Assembly (NCBI GenBank): GCA_020650975.1
Contig: JAIPMN010002584.1
Location: forward strand, 1 to 31,147
DNA length: 31,147 nt
DNA from: Apostichopus californicus
Taxonomy: Eukaryota > Echinodermata > Holothuroidea > Aspidochirotida > Stichopodidae
Direction of reading: 5' to 3'
In this document: one piece after another, positions 12,301 through 20,059 of the stretch
How positions within the stretch are numbered: position 1 is the stretch's first letter
Layout of the letters: each line of letters opens with the position of its first letter
Notes under the pieces: generated by a model
Database searches by the model: none
The model's input: only the letters and a program-made list of their open reading frames with translations
Told to the model about the DNA's origin: nothing
Made by a program: the position numbers and the translations under genes

Positions 12301-15300
12301 ATCAATCGCTGCATTCTGAAAGTGAGATACAATATATATGGTTTTTTCTTCTAATTTTAATAATCAGAGACAATACGGATTCGTGGAGGTGGTATCCCAA
12401 GGTGTAGTAGTATCTGATGATCCGACCAATATTCATAACCAGCCAGAGGGACATGAAGCAGACTCAGTCCAAGTAAGTGAATGGTTCAGTCGAGTAGAAG
12501 CACCTGGGAAAGAAGGGATCGAAGATTGTAAGAGGAGAGCATAGGGGACCAGGGGTTTGGAGGGTGCTGGGGCGGGATGTGGTTCAGTTAAAGAGTGGGT
12601 GCGGTTTATATTGGTTTTATCACATTACTTGGTTAACGAGACATACAGTTACAACCCATTGCAAAAGACAGATTTAATTAAATTATTAATTTTGGAACTG
12701 AGTTGCTAAGTATTGTAATAATTGATAGATAATTGTGGACTGATTGATTGAATTGACAGATTAATGTTTATTTGTTGTGGTCTGTTTAAGCTACTGAGTA
12801 GTAAAACTTGCCAAAGATACTACAAAGATCACTTTAATTCCTGGAAACTGCAAAGGTGGATGCTTTCTCTCAGTACTTGAAATTTGGTAATCTTTCATTT
12901 ATTATTTTTGTTTATTACAGATACAAACAGTAGCATATACAGCTACCATGGGAACACAACCAATACCCTGGTGGGTGATCCTACTAGCTATTCTTCTGGG
13001 AATATTATTTCTTATTATTGTCGTTGTTGTCCTATGGAAGGTGAGTATTAATAAGTTTAATTTAGTAATAGCTTTTTTCTAGACCCAAATCCAACTATCA
13101 TCTTTTAAAGTATGTGATAGAGATCTTTGTGATGACTAACTCACCAAACACCTACAGTAAGGGGCTGGCGATATTATAATGAGCACAGACAATGGGTCTC
13201 ACTTGAACGCACACAGCTCTGATGTCACTTCAGTCTAAGGCCTGTCACATTCACTACCTGTTGCATCTGCGAGGTACGTAAGCCTCGTACGGTACAACAT
13301 CCCATCATGCAAAGGAGCTGGCATTAACACAGTAGTAGACATGAATTTCACTTACAACAAAGCACATGTACACTATGCAGCACAGTATAACATACATATA
13401 CATTATTACAGATGTCTTGTGATCAGAGATTTAACAACACTGAAACCATTTCCACCATTACGATTGTTATTAGAGGGCTTCAGTATTTTAGAATCATCAT
13501 TTGGGGAACACATCTCCTTTACAGAAAATTAACATTGTGACAAATAAAAAACATTCATTTTACTTCAAGTTATGTATGTGGTGGGGATGTATGGTACATG
13601 GGTGACTGTAAACTAAACCCGTATTTCAGTTGTTTCATATTAACAAAATAATTAAAATTATTAACAAAACTACAACAAAGTTTAAACGGCTGAGTTACAG
13701 AAAATGTTCAGTCCAAAGTGAAAACTTTAGTGTAGACAAATGAAATGTTGAACATTATTTAATTTATGTCTATAAGTATATTGTGCAATTACTTGTGCTA
13801 TCACTCATGGACATCACATCAAAACAGTCTTGGTTAATTTATTTTCCTACTGCAAAATAGGAGCCCTTCACTTTTGAATTTCACCATTTATATTTTGATG
13901 AAGTAACTTAAAAATCATACCGTGCCAACATAAAATAACATTTCATTCAACATTTCAATTATTATTCAAGTTTACGTAAATCATTTTTACTTCACAAAAG
14001 AAAACGAAAACGCATTTGTTGGAGTAGCTCATGTTGTCATATCTTGAATTATTATTCAATTCTCATCCAAAGAGAGTCAAAATAAAGTGCAATAGTTCTT
14101 CAACAACAGAACCAAGCTGATAGTTTGGACCAATCATGCTTCATTTCACAATCTCTTTACTAAATATTTTTCTTCAAATCTCAGATTTTGATATACCTAT
14201 TTAGAATGAAGCAAGTTGATATTGGTTATCTATCAAATGTATTTAGCAAATATTAAAGAATAAAACCATTTTCATCAAATTAGGTTGTTTTTACTCACCC
14301 TCTATCCTTGTTATAATTTGTGAGAAATGCAGAAATAAGGATGCAGTATATCTTTCATTAAGTCTGTATGCTTTCATTTTAGTTAATCACTTTCATTCTT
14401 TGTGGCTTTTTTTTTCTCATAATTTCCTTTTTGTTTGATGAAAGTATAATAAATATTTAATTTCTGCTAAACAAAAGAAGAAAAGAAAGATGGATGGTCA
14501 TAACTCTTGCACTCAAGCAAGCAGAGGGTATTGGAGATGTTCAGAAAGAAATCCCCCCTCCCTGTCCATTCCCCTCCCCCCCCCAAATACAAAAAAAGGA
14601 AAGGCACACACAAAATATCAAAATCGTTTATATTACTATTTATTGTAATTGAAAATGATTCCATGTGACTTTCTAAAATTATGTCATGTTCACATCATTG
14701 TGACAAAGTGTGAAAGAGTTAAATTTTCCTTCCATTCATTTCGACTAATTTGCATCTTCCTAGAAAAATCAAACAAGAAAATTGATGCCAACACATGGTA
14801 ACAACTCTTGGCCCTTTCTTGCAATATCCTATGCATCTGCCAAGCAGAATTAGAAATTATTTTGGCAGCAGTCAGTAGACAAAACCAAACCCACCCTCCC
14901 CCCCCCCCCTCTATCACTTTCACAACTTTCACATACCATCACTCTACTTATACCTACCTGGTTTTCAGAACACCCTTTTGCTATGTTTTGTCTCTATTTC
15001 TCCATTGAAATTTTGTTTAGTTAAAATTCTTCCAACGAACCACCAAGATTTACATGAATGAAGCAATGATTTCTGGAACAGGCGCCACTGAACCTAAAGA
15101 CAAACAACCCCCAGCAGAGGATGCCAATGAGAACGGCCAATGAAAATATATAAAACATGGTCAATTATCAGTCTTGAAACCCCCTAATAGCTAACATTGA
15201 TCTCTTTAATCCAACGACACTGTACTTCTGCAATGCTTAACAAAGCACAAATACCATATCTATCACAACATAGTCCACATAATCGATGCTAACTATGTGT

Positions 15301-16858
15301 TTCATGTTCACTGCGATGATACTGCACAACTAACAACGTATTTATCTGTTTTTACCTTCCTTTCTGTCAACCGATCCCTTTAACATTTCTTATCCCTATT
15401 ACCCATGCTTTGCTGTGTTCTTTGTGAGAAAGAAGCTCATTTCAAAATATTAACAGATTGTATCAAAGCCGACCGTTAATTGTAATATGCACCCACAAAA
15501 AACTTAACCTTTCTCATCTTCCTTGCATGAAATGAAGATTACAGTTTCAAGCAAATATCCATCGAACCAAATTTACAGAGTGTCTGCACCATTCATAAAC
15601 AGTGAATATTGCAACCAAAAGTTAAACTTTTCTTGTGAACAGAACCAGATCATTTAAATGTGGTCGCATGGATAGATAGAATATAGCGTAAAAGGACAAT
15701 CATTTCTGTTTTTCATGAACGTTTTATACCTTTCCAAATTTTATTTCCAGAACAAACTGGAAGATTGACAATATACACCATGTCGTCAATAGTAATTCTA
15801 ATTCGTTCATGGGAATTTGTCAATAGAAATTATATGTCAGCATTTGAAATTTCGAAATTTGTGTTGGTAAAGATGGATCAGTCAAATTAATCAAAATTTT
15901 TGCTACCAGTCATTATTTAATACATGAAATATTTCCTGAGATGCAGTTTTGATTGAAGTTAAGTTTCAGTATCCAAAGAAAAACAAACTGGTTGTAACTT
16001 ATTACAGTTAATCTTTAGTGGTCAGCTAAACTTATATCGATGCCAGAGTGAAAATTAAAGAAAGTAAGAATAGCTCATAGTAACTCAAGTACTCAACTCA
16101 AGTAAATCTTCCTGAATTTAAAAATTGTATGGAGCTCAGTTGGACACAGCTGGACCAGTCAAAAAGCTATTAACGGGACAACAATAGGACACAGCTCTCC
16201 CTGTTCTGTTGTTGGGTAAATGGAAACTAACAACATCTTTCAGGTTGATTAATTCCAAAGAAGTGTATCGTCTAAACTGCAAGGACTTAAACAAAGTACC
16301 ATTTGACCTAAACGCTATTGGTCTCGCCAACAGATACTGCACCTTTCTACAATAATAATTTCTTGTTCTTATTCTGCTAACATTTGCATATCTTTTATTA
16401 TATCATTCATACCACCATATGCTGCTGAGGAAGTGTATTCGTAGTCTAAACTGCAAGGACTTAAAACAAAGTACCATTTGACCTAAACATTATTGGTCTC
16501 GCCAAACAGATACTGCACATTTCTACAATAATAGTTTCTTGTTCTTAATATTCTGCTAACATTTGCATATCTTTTATTATATCATTCATACCACCATATG
16601 CTGCTATGAAAGTGTATTCGTAGTATTTATTCAGTATCAGCAGGTTGTCTTCTGACCTGTATTCTTTAATAAGCTCCTCCAAAACAGTCTGCATTGTTAT
16701 TGTTATAGCAAATTTATGAAGCTTTCATAGTTGATAGTCTCCCTCACTAACTCTACTCCCTCTCTTAACACCAGCTCGGGTTCTTCAAACGTGGGCTTAA
16801 AGAGTCAATGGCAGAAGGATTCGAAGCTGTGCCAGACGCTGAACCGGCAACTGGATAG
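220..16858 (+). CDS. Integrin alpha subunit, C-terminal half (multi-exon gene, 5' part outside window)
   Basis: Integrin alpha chains pair with a beta chain at the plasma membrane and bind matrix or cell-surface ligands. Seen here: twelve spliced coding segments (220-387, 2232-2311, 3859-4006, 5264-5404, 6655-6827, 8288-8477, 8799-8906, 9775-9936, 11845-11958, 12368-12472, 12921-13040, then 16775-16858 or 15021-15143). They join in one frame to 530 or 543 codons; the family is usually 1000-1150 residues, so about half is present. Diagnostic pieces are a genu-like CGSDGIC, a calf-1 CSLGNP followed by LKLRF, NYGP in calf-2, CEKAKC before a conserved LW, a transmembrane helix, and GFFKR. The start lies upstream, so I cannot tell whether an I domain exists. 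Subfamily is uncertain: some stretches recall alpha-4/alpha-9 and others alpha-V/alpha-5. Sequons include NIT, NAT, NQS and NVT. Confidence 0.95.
388..2231 (+). other. Intron 1 of the resolved gene
   Basis: Noncoding, gtaata...ctag. No domain or element recognised. It contains a short G-run cluster (1881-1916) able to form a quadruplex. Confidence 0.8.
2232..2311 (+). CDS. Integrin alpha exon 2: genu / calf-1 start
   Basis: Eighty nt, phase 0 in and phase 2 out (ends cct gg before gtaagt). The peptide VIFVQNCGSDGICQTDIEL matches the conserved CGxDxxC(V/Q)xDL element at the thigh-calf-1 knee, where the two cysteines form the genu disulfide loop. The short acidic loop between them is the expected place for the genu metal ion. 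Confidence 0.94.
2601..2975 (-). other. Unassigned minus-strand open frame in intron 2
   Basis: 124 codons open from the previous stop to a stop at 2601-2603; the first Met is at 2894. The peptide includes VPVLATVLADQ, a lysine-rich patch and NRPWLVSFPTVEVRVPHHF. I recognise no domain. It could be a remnant of an inserted gene or element, or chance. Confidence 0.15.
3641..3700 (+). repeat. tRNA-derived sequence (SINE head or tRNA fossil)
   Basis: An A-box-like TAGCTCAGTTAG (3648-3659) and a B-box-like GGTTTGAATCC (3686-3696) are spaced as in a tRNA. The D arm GCTC/GAGC pairs perfectly and the T arm pairs in four of five positions. The acceptor stem does not close, so it is not a working tRNA. 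A second partial box GGTTTGAA lies at 3711-3718. Confidence 0.5.
3859..4006 (+). CDS. Integrin alpha exon 3: calf-1
   Basis: Starts after tttcctctgcag with one nt that completes a Gly codon from the previous exon, followed by 49 codons to a gtaagt donor (phase 0). The pattern ELILGASPTLYINAKIDNNG followed by EEAHQAILRVYHP is the usual calf-1 beta-sandwich ('xLxVxAxNxGExAYxAxLxVxxP'). Confidence 0.93.
4204..4238 (+). other. G-rich tract, quadruplex-prone
   Basis: Five or more runs of three to five G separated by one or two T within 35 bp of intron 3, on the transcribed (sense) strand. Confidence 0.55.
5264..5404 (+). CDS. Integrin alpha exon 4: calf-1
   Basis: Forty-seven codons, phase 0 both ends, acceptor cattcatcctcag and donor gtgagt. 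It has four cysteines and the family signature VECSLGNPM, equivalent to the 'CDLGNPM' of alpha-V type chains. The stretch between the second and third Cys is longer and more polar than I expect. It carries a second RGD tripeptide at 5291-5299. A G-rich minisatellite begins 73 bp after its donor. Confidence 0.94.
5477..5802 (+). repeat. G-rich minisatellite, ~11 copies of ~30 bp
   Basis: Tandem copies of a unit like AAGGATCGGTAGGGGTGGGG followed by CAACTCTTGT, 27-31 bp each, with scattered substitutions and short deletions. The first four are exactly 30 bp (5477, 5507, 5537, 5567). Each copy has two to three G runs on the sense strand. Long open frames on the - strand here (PHPYRSL repeats) arise only from the tandem unit. 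Confidence 0.95.
6351..6491. mobile_element. Possible small MITE-like unit with 14-bp inverted ends
   Basis: AGGCACTGTGTCAA at 6351-6364 and its exact reverse complement TTGACACAGTGCCT at 6478-6491 bracket 141 bp in intron 4. No convincing target-site duplication is visible. The right part recurs in intron 5 at 8041-8095. Confidence 0.35.
6655..6827 (+). CDS. Integrin alpha exon 5: end of calf-1
   Basis: 173 nt, phase 0 in and phase 2 out (atc gg before gtaagt). ATLKLRFDVSDI is the strand that follows the CxLGNP motif in calf-1. The remainder alternates hydrophobic strands with an acidic loop (ETEEEK) and ends in KFSVIVEADLGVIG, the calf-1 to calf-2 connector. One N-glycosylation sequon (NIT) is visible. 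Confidence 0.93.
7403..7617. mobile_element. hAT-like nonautonomous element (MITE), degraded
   Basis: The left end CAGTGGCATTTCCAGG and the right end CCTGAATCAGCCTCTG are imperfect inverted repeats (11 of 16 positions). They resemble the CAGTGGCGGATCCAGG type of end that I recall from widespread hAT-like repeats. The interior lacks coding capacity. No clear 8-bp target duplication remains. Family assignment is from memory. Confidence 0.4.
8041..8095 (+). repeat. Second copy of intron 4 repeat
   Basis: GATTATGTCCTATG, a poly-C run, AGCATCC and then TTGACACAATGCCT repeat the order seen at 6405-6491 (GGTTATGTCCTATG, C-rich run, AGCATCC, TTGACACAGTGCCT). Confidence 0.6.
8109..8325 (+). repeat. 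Three tandem copies of the intron 5 / exon 6 junction
   Basis: Copy A (about 8109-8173), copy B (about 8174-8247) and copy C (about 8248-8325) share TGTCAATAATAAAACCTTTC, a T-rich tract and the exon 6 start TTCCCAAGGGGAGAGTGTTT. Copy C is the genuine acceptor and exon start. Copy B keeps a tract plus AG at 8211-8212. Copy A has lost the acceptor. Confidence 0.9.
8288..8477 (+). CDS. Integrin alpha exon 6: start of calf-2
   Basis: Starts after tttcctgctacag; one nt completes Gly, then 63 codons to a gtgagt donor (phase 0). The peptide begins TSQGESVYYGYNATS and contains HIGPAFNHEFQ, equivalent to the calf-2 entry '(V)GPxxxHxYEL'. NAT and NQS sequons are present. The insert with LFYDHDGDES is longer and more acidic than usual. 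The first ~38 nt of the exon and its acceptor are the last copy of a three-copy tandem repeat; an earlier copy (acceptor at 8211-8212) would add 25 in-frame residues. Confidence 0.93.
8799..8906 (+). CDS. Integrin alpha exon 7: calf-2
   Basis: Thirty-six codons, phase 0 both ends, acceptor tatttgcag and donor gtaagg. VVNYGPGRLP is the 'xNxGPSxx' strand of calf-2, and NVTIQIPWRN is the 'xLxWPxxx' strand that follows. One sequon (NVT). Confidence 0.94.
9775..9936 (+). CDS. Integrin alpha exon 8: calf-2 with tribasic site
   Basis: Fifty-four codons after catcctctcag, phase 0 in. The 3' end is set by frame: the next exon opens in phase 0, so the only fitting donor is the weak gtttgt at 9937. The peptide begins INANKGSCNEAR, matching the 'xxKGxC' part of calf-2. 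It contains LQRRRIEEAY about 40 residues before the CxxAxC cluster, the zone where several alpha chains are cut into heavy and light chains, and then an acidic linker AEEEDSDQQ. A truncated LINE begins about 10 bp after the donor. Retaining the intron would end the protein at the stop ending at 10008. Confidence 0.87.
9943..10446 (+). mobile_element. 5'-truncated LINE: ORF2 C-terminus, 3' UTR and (ATT)n tail
   Basis: Codons after 9975 read WNSLPGNIRCLN and, after one frame change, LNHFKKDLKTHIFECLI and a stop. This is the 'WNxLPxxIR...FKxxLKTxLF' end common to many CR1/L2/Jockey-type reverse transcriptase ORFs. Three 84-bp repeats follow (10078-10329), then a hairpin AGCGCTTT/AAAGCGCT (10384-10412) and an ATT tail (10425-10446). 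It sits in intron 8 in the gene's own orientation. Confidence 0.75.
10078..10329 (+). repeat. Three 84-bp tandem repeats in LINE 3' UTR
   Basis: Units start at 10078, 10162 and 10246 with ACTTGTAATGTAATGTAAAT and end GTTACCTCATT. They are nearly identical, with only a few substitutions between copies. Confidence 0.95.
10447..11302. other. AT-rich intron 8 stretch
   Basis: No gene or element recognised. Contains an (ATAAATATT)-like low-complexity stretch at 10710-10775. Confidence 0.6.
11303..11811 (+). repeat. 222-224 bp tandem repeat, ~2.3 copies
   Basis: Unit starts GAAATGTAACCATCTACC at 11303, 11527 and 11749; the third copy stops after about 60 bp. Inside each unit are smaller AACAAATAACAATAAAATAA and CATAACATATAT repeats. 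The array ends about 33 bp before exon 9. Confidence 0.9.
11845..11958 (+). CDS. Integrin alpha exon 9: calf-2 end, Cys cluster
   Basis: Thirty-eight codons, phase 0 both ends, acceptor ttacag and donor gtaatg. GCEKAKCVDLSCNIALL is the family signature CxxAxCxxxxCxxxxL, followed by the conserved strand ending LLWEHTF, equivalent to 'LWxxTF'. The cysteines are where heavy and light chains stay disulfide-linked in cleaved alpha chains. Confidence 0.95.
12368..12472 (+). CDS. Integrin alpha exon 10: membrane-proximal ectodomain
   Basis: Thirty-five codons after ttctaattttaataatcag, donor gtaagt, phase 0 both ends. RQYGFVEVVSQGVVVSDDP continues calf-2 after LWxxTF, then a loop NIHNQPEGHE. The exon has little conserved sequence, as is normal for this part of the family; its placement rests on phase and position between the LW exon and the transmembrane exon. 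Confidence 0.88.
12921..13040 (+). CDS. Integrin alpha exon 11: transmembrane helix
   Basis: Forty codons, phase 0 both ends, acceptor tttattacag, donor gtgagt. Ten or so extracellular residues (QTVAYTATMG) lead to PIPWW and a hydrophobic helix (VILLAILLGILFL and a run of I/V) that ends LWK. The WK|(L/M)GFFKR junction of the family is exactly at the exon end, so the next exon supplies the whole cytoplasmic tail. Confidence 0.95.
13041..15020 (+). other. Intron between transmembrane exon and tail exon A
   Basis: No coding sequence supported. Contains poly-C runs near 14574-14584 and 14897-14911. Confidence 0.7.
15021..15143 (+). CDS. Alternative last exon A: 40-residue tail with KFFQR
   Basis: Starts after a good acceptor (attgaaattttgtttag) in phase 0, directly compatible with the transmembrane exon. 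It encodes LKFFQRTTKIYMNEAMISG, then a hydrophilic Pro/Glu/Asn-rich end (KDKQPPAEDANENG) and a TGA. LKFFQR lines up one-for-one with LGFFKR in the downstream tail: the two Phe and the final Arg are kept, Gly is Lys and Lys is Gln. Vertebrate alpha-3, -6 and -7 make alternative tails from two last coding exons, which is the precedent. If used with its own poly(A) site, ATTAAA at 16054-16059 is a possible signal; otherwise it is a cassette exon. No transcript evidence is available to me. Confidence 0.75.
   Translation, partial: LKFFQRTTKIYMNEAMISGTGATEPKDKQPPAEDANENGQ
16054..16059 (+). terminator. Candidate ATTAAA poly(A) signal for tail exon A
   Basis: ATTAAA about 910 bp after the exon A stop. 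I found no AATAAA between 15144 and 16774, so this is the best local candidate if exon A is a true terminal exon. Confidence 0.2.
16261..16609 (+). repeat. Tandem duplication (170 and ~179 bp) between tail exons
   Basis: Copy 1 at 16261-16430 and copy 2 at 16431-16609, over 90% identical by eye. Both contain CTAAACTGCAAGGACTTAAA and end ACCACCATATGCTGCT. A third copy begins at 16610 and stops after about 15 bp. Confidence 0.95.
16775..16858 (+). CDS. Last exon B: canonical GFFKR tail (27 residues)
   Basis: Starts after tctcttaacaccag in phase 0 and encodes LGFFKRGLKESMAEGFEAV, then PDAEPATG and TAG. GFFKR is the universal membrane-proximal alpha-tail motif that clasps the beta tail and is displaced when talin activates the integrin. 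The rest is short and acidic, as in many alpha tails. It lies 3.7 kb past the transmembrane exon, with tail exon A and a tandem duplication between. Confidence 0.95.
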   Translation, partial: LGFFKRGLKESMAEGFEAVPDAEPATG

Positions 16859-17020
16859 AATCTACACAAAACCATCACCAAGCGCTTTCTGGATAATTTC
16901 TGCTGTCCTTTACAAATTTATTTAGTTCCATTGTTTATCCTCTGTATACTAGATTTTGGTGATTTTTTTTCAACTTAATGCTAGGGTTTGATGATTGTTT
17001 TATTTTGTGTAATTTGGGGA

Positions 17021-17106
17021 AGAGAAAAGTATCAAACAAGAAAAGCAAAAGCAAAAAAAAAATATATATTAAAAGAAAAGACCAAAAAGAAAAAGAAAAA
17101 AAGGAG
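17021..17106 (+). repeat. Purine-rich low-complexity tract
   Basis: Almost only A and G on the + strand, starting about 160 bp after the tail B stop, probably within the 3' UTR. Confidence 0.7.
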
Positions 17107-18380
17107 ACAATTGCGGTGCTCAGGAAAAATGTCATAACTCATGTTTAGGCAAACATATAAACTTGAAAATGAAAATGTGTATTTTTCACAGTCTTACCAT
17201 ACCAGTACTGAATGGTAAACATATGTAGTACATGTCACCAAGTTTTACAGAGAGTGTCACAGGGAAATGAAAACATTGGTATTTTCTTTAGGACATAACA
17301 TCACAAAAGTACTACCAACAGTGAGTTAAAAGGTTACCAGTATTGTACTAAGAAGTTTAGAGAGTCATATTAATAGACACTTTATTTCTAAATCTGAAGT
17401 ACAGTGTTTTGCTACCACCTTGACTGCCTAACTCTGACCTTTGTCAATTTCTGAGAATAAGTGAAGTGCAAGAACTCATAGGAAAAGTACTTTTGCCAAC
17501 TTCTATCATGATAAAATTTGGTGACATTTGATGGTTGGATGGTTTGTTTCAGTTGTCAATTTTTTACATGAGGTACTGAAAAGTTGTCGAGGAAGCATGA
17601 CAAAGAATTATTATGTACTTTACATCAGAAAAACCAGATCTGGAAGGTTACTATAACAAATAAAGTGTGTAGAATATCATAAAGCTATGAACTGTTGATC
17701 GTATAGTAATGTTATGAGAGTTGACTGCACCATCAGTATGCAAAAGCAGTGGCCTCTATATTGGCTTTGAACTTCAAGGTTGCAAAGGGCGTTGGGGGTG
17801 AGAGTGAGAGATTGCAGTAAATACTTTGCAAGTTAGTACTGTACGTTGAATGTAAATTGTAATCACAGTGCAAGCTTACCTTATGATAGATACTCTGATT
17901 AAATGTTATCTGAATGATTTTGCAGCAACTCTTTAATAGTTTATACCTTTGTAAGTTTATGCATATTCAAACCCCCATGCTACTAACCGTGAAGCTATTC
18001 TAATCTGTTTTTGATACTTTGATATATTGACAGCTCCTGCTCTCTAGTACACACCCACATAGCTCGCAAATAATTTCCATCTGTAAGGTGTCTGTCAACA
18101 CTTCGCTTATAAAATATCAGGGTGGTTTTGTAAGCCTAGTGTTAAGATGTAGTACTGTGATGTACAGTAGACCTATATAGTTACTGTGTATATATCATTG
18201 ATTTTAAGTATCAACAAATAATATTTTTCTTTAACTTACCTTGATTACTATTAATTTTTTTCCATGTTTTTCTTTTATAAATTCACCTGAATAAGAAAAT
18301 GGAAAGCCAGTTTATTTTAAAATTTTGCATCTGTATGAAATGGATAATTTGGTTGACATGGGATTAGTCTATCATCTGTA

Positions 18381-18390
18381 AATAAATAAA
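18381..18390 (+). terminator. Candidate poly(A) signal (double AATAAA) for tail B transcript
   Basis: Two overlapping AATAAA at 18381 and 18385 are followed within 15-45 bp by long T runs, the usual downstream context. It is one of several candidates; the simpler AATAAA at 17659 is nearer the stop. Confidence 0.25.
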
Positions 18391-19970
18391 TGTATTAATT
18401 AATACTTTTTTCCTTTTTTTTTGTTTCAAGTTTATGAGGTTATTACAGCTTTATTTACATCAATTGAAATTTTAAGGTATGTTTAAAATGAGCAAAAGCA
18501 ACATTTTTTCCAAGTTAATAGCATGGTGGAGAAAGTTCATATAACCTATTATAATATATTTGTATCAATTTGGAGACATTGATGATTTGATCTAACTGAT
18601 GTTGTATTTGACAGGAAGAATTAATATAAAAGGATTTGCAATCAGGCAATCACAATTCTAAGTTAGTTTTAGTTTTATATGTATTGGAAACAACTGTGTA
18701 AGATGATCAATATATATTGTTTATTACAGTTTGGAATATTGGGCAGTTATCTTTTCTTCTAAATCTGGTGAGGAGGTTGATTTGAGTGATCTCTAAATAG
18801 TTTTGTACACATGATCAGGTCATCCTATCATTTACGTATCTCATTTCATCCTGAAAACAATTATGCAAAAAATGTAAAAATAAAATAAAATAAAAAGTGG
18901 GAAATAAAAGGCATTTTTGGTGGAAAAACTCTTTAACTTGTGTATGTGTCAAGCTGGTGCAACCATCCAATAAATATTCCTTTTAAATATATGTAATTGA
19001 AATAAGGGTTTGATGCTATTTTGAAGTATGATGCATCCACCACTTCATAAATTTGGAAGCGTTTCATTGCTGATGTTGAAATTGTTATCGGCATAATTAC
19101 AGCCAATTATTACAGCCATGGAGTTTCTTTGAAAATCAGCTGTTTTGCATGGTTTGTGTTATCTGTGTTAAGTAATACCTTAAACACTTAAAGTGTTATC
19201 TGTGTTTAGCAATACTTTAAAGGGTGAATTTATAAGAAGCAGCCATTTATCAAAAATAGAAGAAATGGCAACAGAAACTGTAGGGTTGTTAGAGATAAAC
19301 TCTTTAGTATGGATCCTATGTTTTTTTCATAATTCCATTCGAACTGCACCTACTATTAATATTTATGGAAAACTAATTAACTAGTTCAACAAGATTTTGA
19401 AGAAGTCTTGTTAATCAAAAAGCCAATTGGGCTATGTGATGATAGAGAAATATATTGTTGAAAAGATAATGTACTGTTTGTCAGGTGATATTTATTTTGA
19501 AAGAACCTTACTATATAGTTAGGGGATGTTTGGCGATACAGTCCAAGCACAATAAGCCGTCTTAGACTATGCATATTCCTTTTAAAATTGTTAAGGTGCA
19601 AGTCTTCCAAGAGCACACATGGTATAATTTACTGTAGGTATATCTTATTTAAAATGGATTAGACTGTCTTCTTTTAGAAATAACTAATTTGAAGTAGTGG
19701 TGATTGTATTTGGTATGGTGATGATTGTCTATATAAAGATTGACTTTACTGATAGATTTAATTGATGCACTGTGTAAATTGAATTTGTCAACACGGATTC
19801 ACTAACAATAGGTGAATTGCTTTGTTCCTGTGTCTGTCTAGCATTTCAAGTGCATTAAAGTAACATCAAATTATGATATTAAATATCAGAGTTGTAACCA
19901 GTCACTGGATTTTATGGTTGACTCAAGTCTTTACAAATAAGTTTTAATCCTCTCATGGATACAAGTCATG

Positions 19971-20059
19971 TGATATCTCTATGAGGACAGGGAGTCACCG
20001 TAGCCTTGTGCACTTGATATCTCTATGAAGACAGGGGGTCACTGTAGCCTTGTGACTTA
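19971..20059 (+). repeat. Two 44-bp direct repeats
   Basis: TGATATCTCTATGA(G/A)GACAG, then GGTCAC/GAGTCACC and TAGCCTTGTG, occur at 19971 and 20015 with a few differences. Confidence 0.85.

Noticed and set aside
12011-12319. Open frame between exons 9 and 10 that looks like a possible extra exon
   Set aside because: In the required phase 0 after an acceptor at 12135 the reading ends at a stop and shows no integrin similarity. Exons 9 and 10 join directly in phase with the expected family order.
13630-13743. Possible third tail exon (phase 0, 37 codons, acceptor tttcag)
   Set aside because: It has no GFFxR-like motif and a weak pyrimidine tract; the composition is plain AT-rich intron.
15751-15768. 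Strong-looking acceptor tttatttccag followed by NKLED and a stop
   Set aside because: It would give a five-residue tail with no conserved motif; probably a cryptic site in the exon A 3' region or intron.
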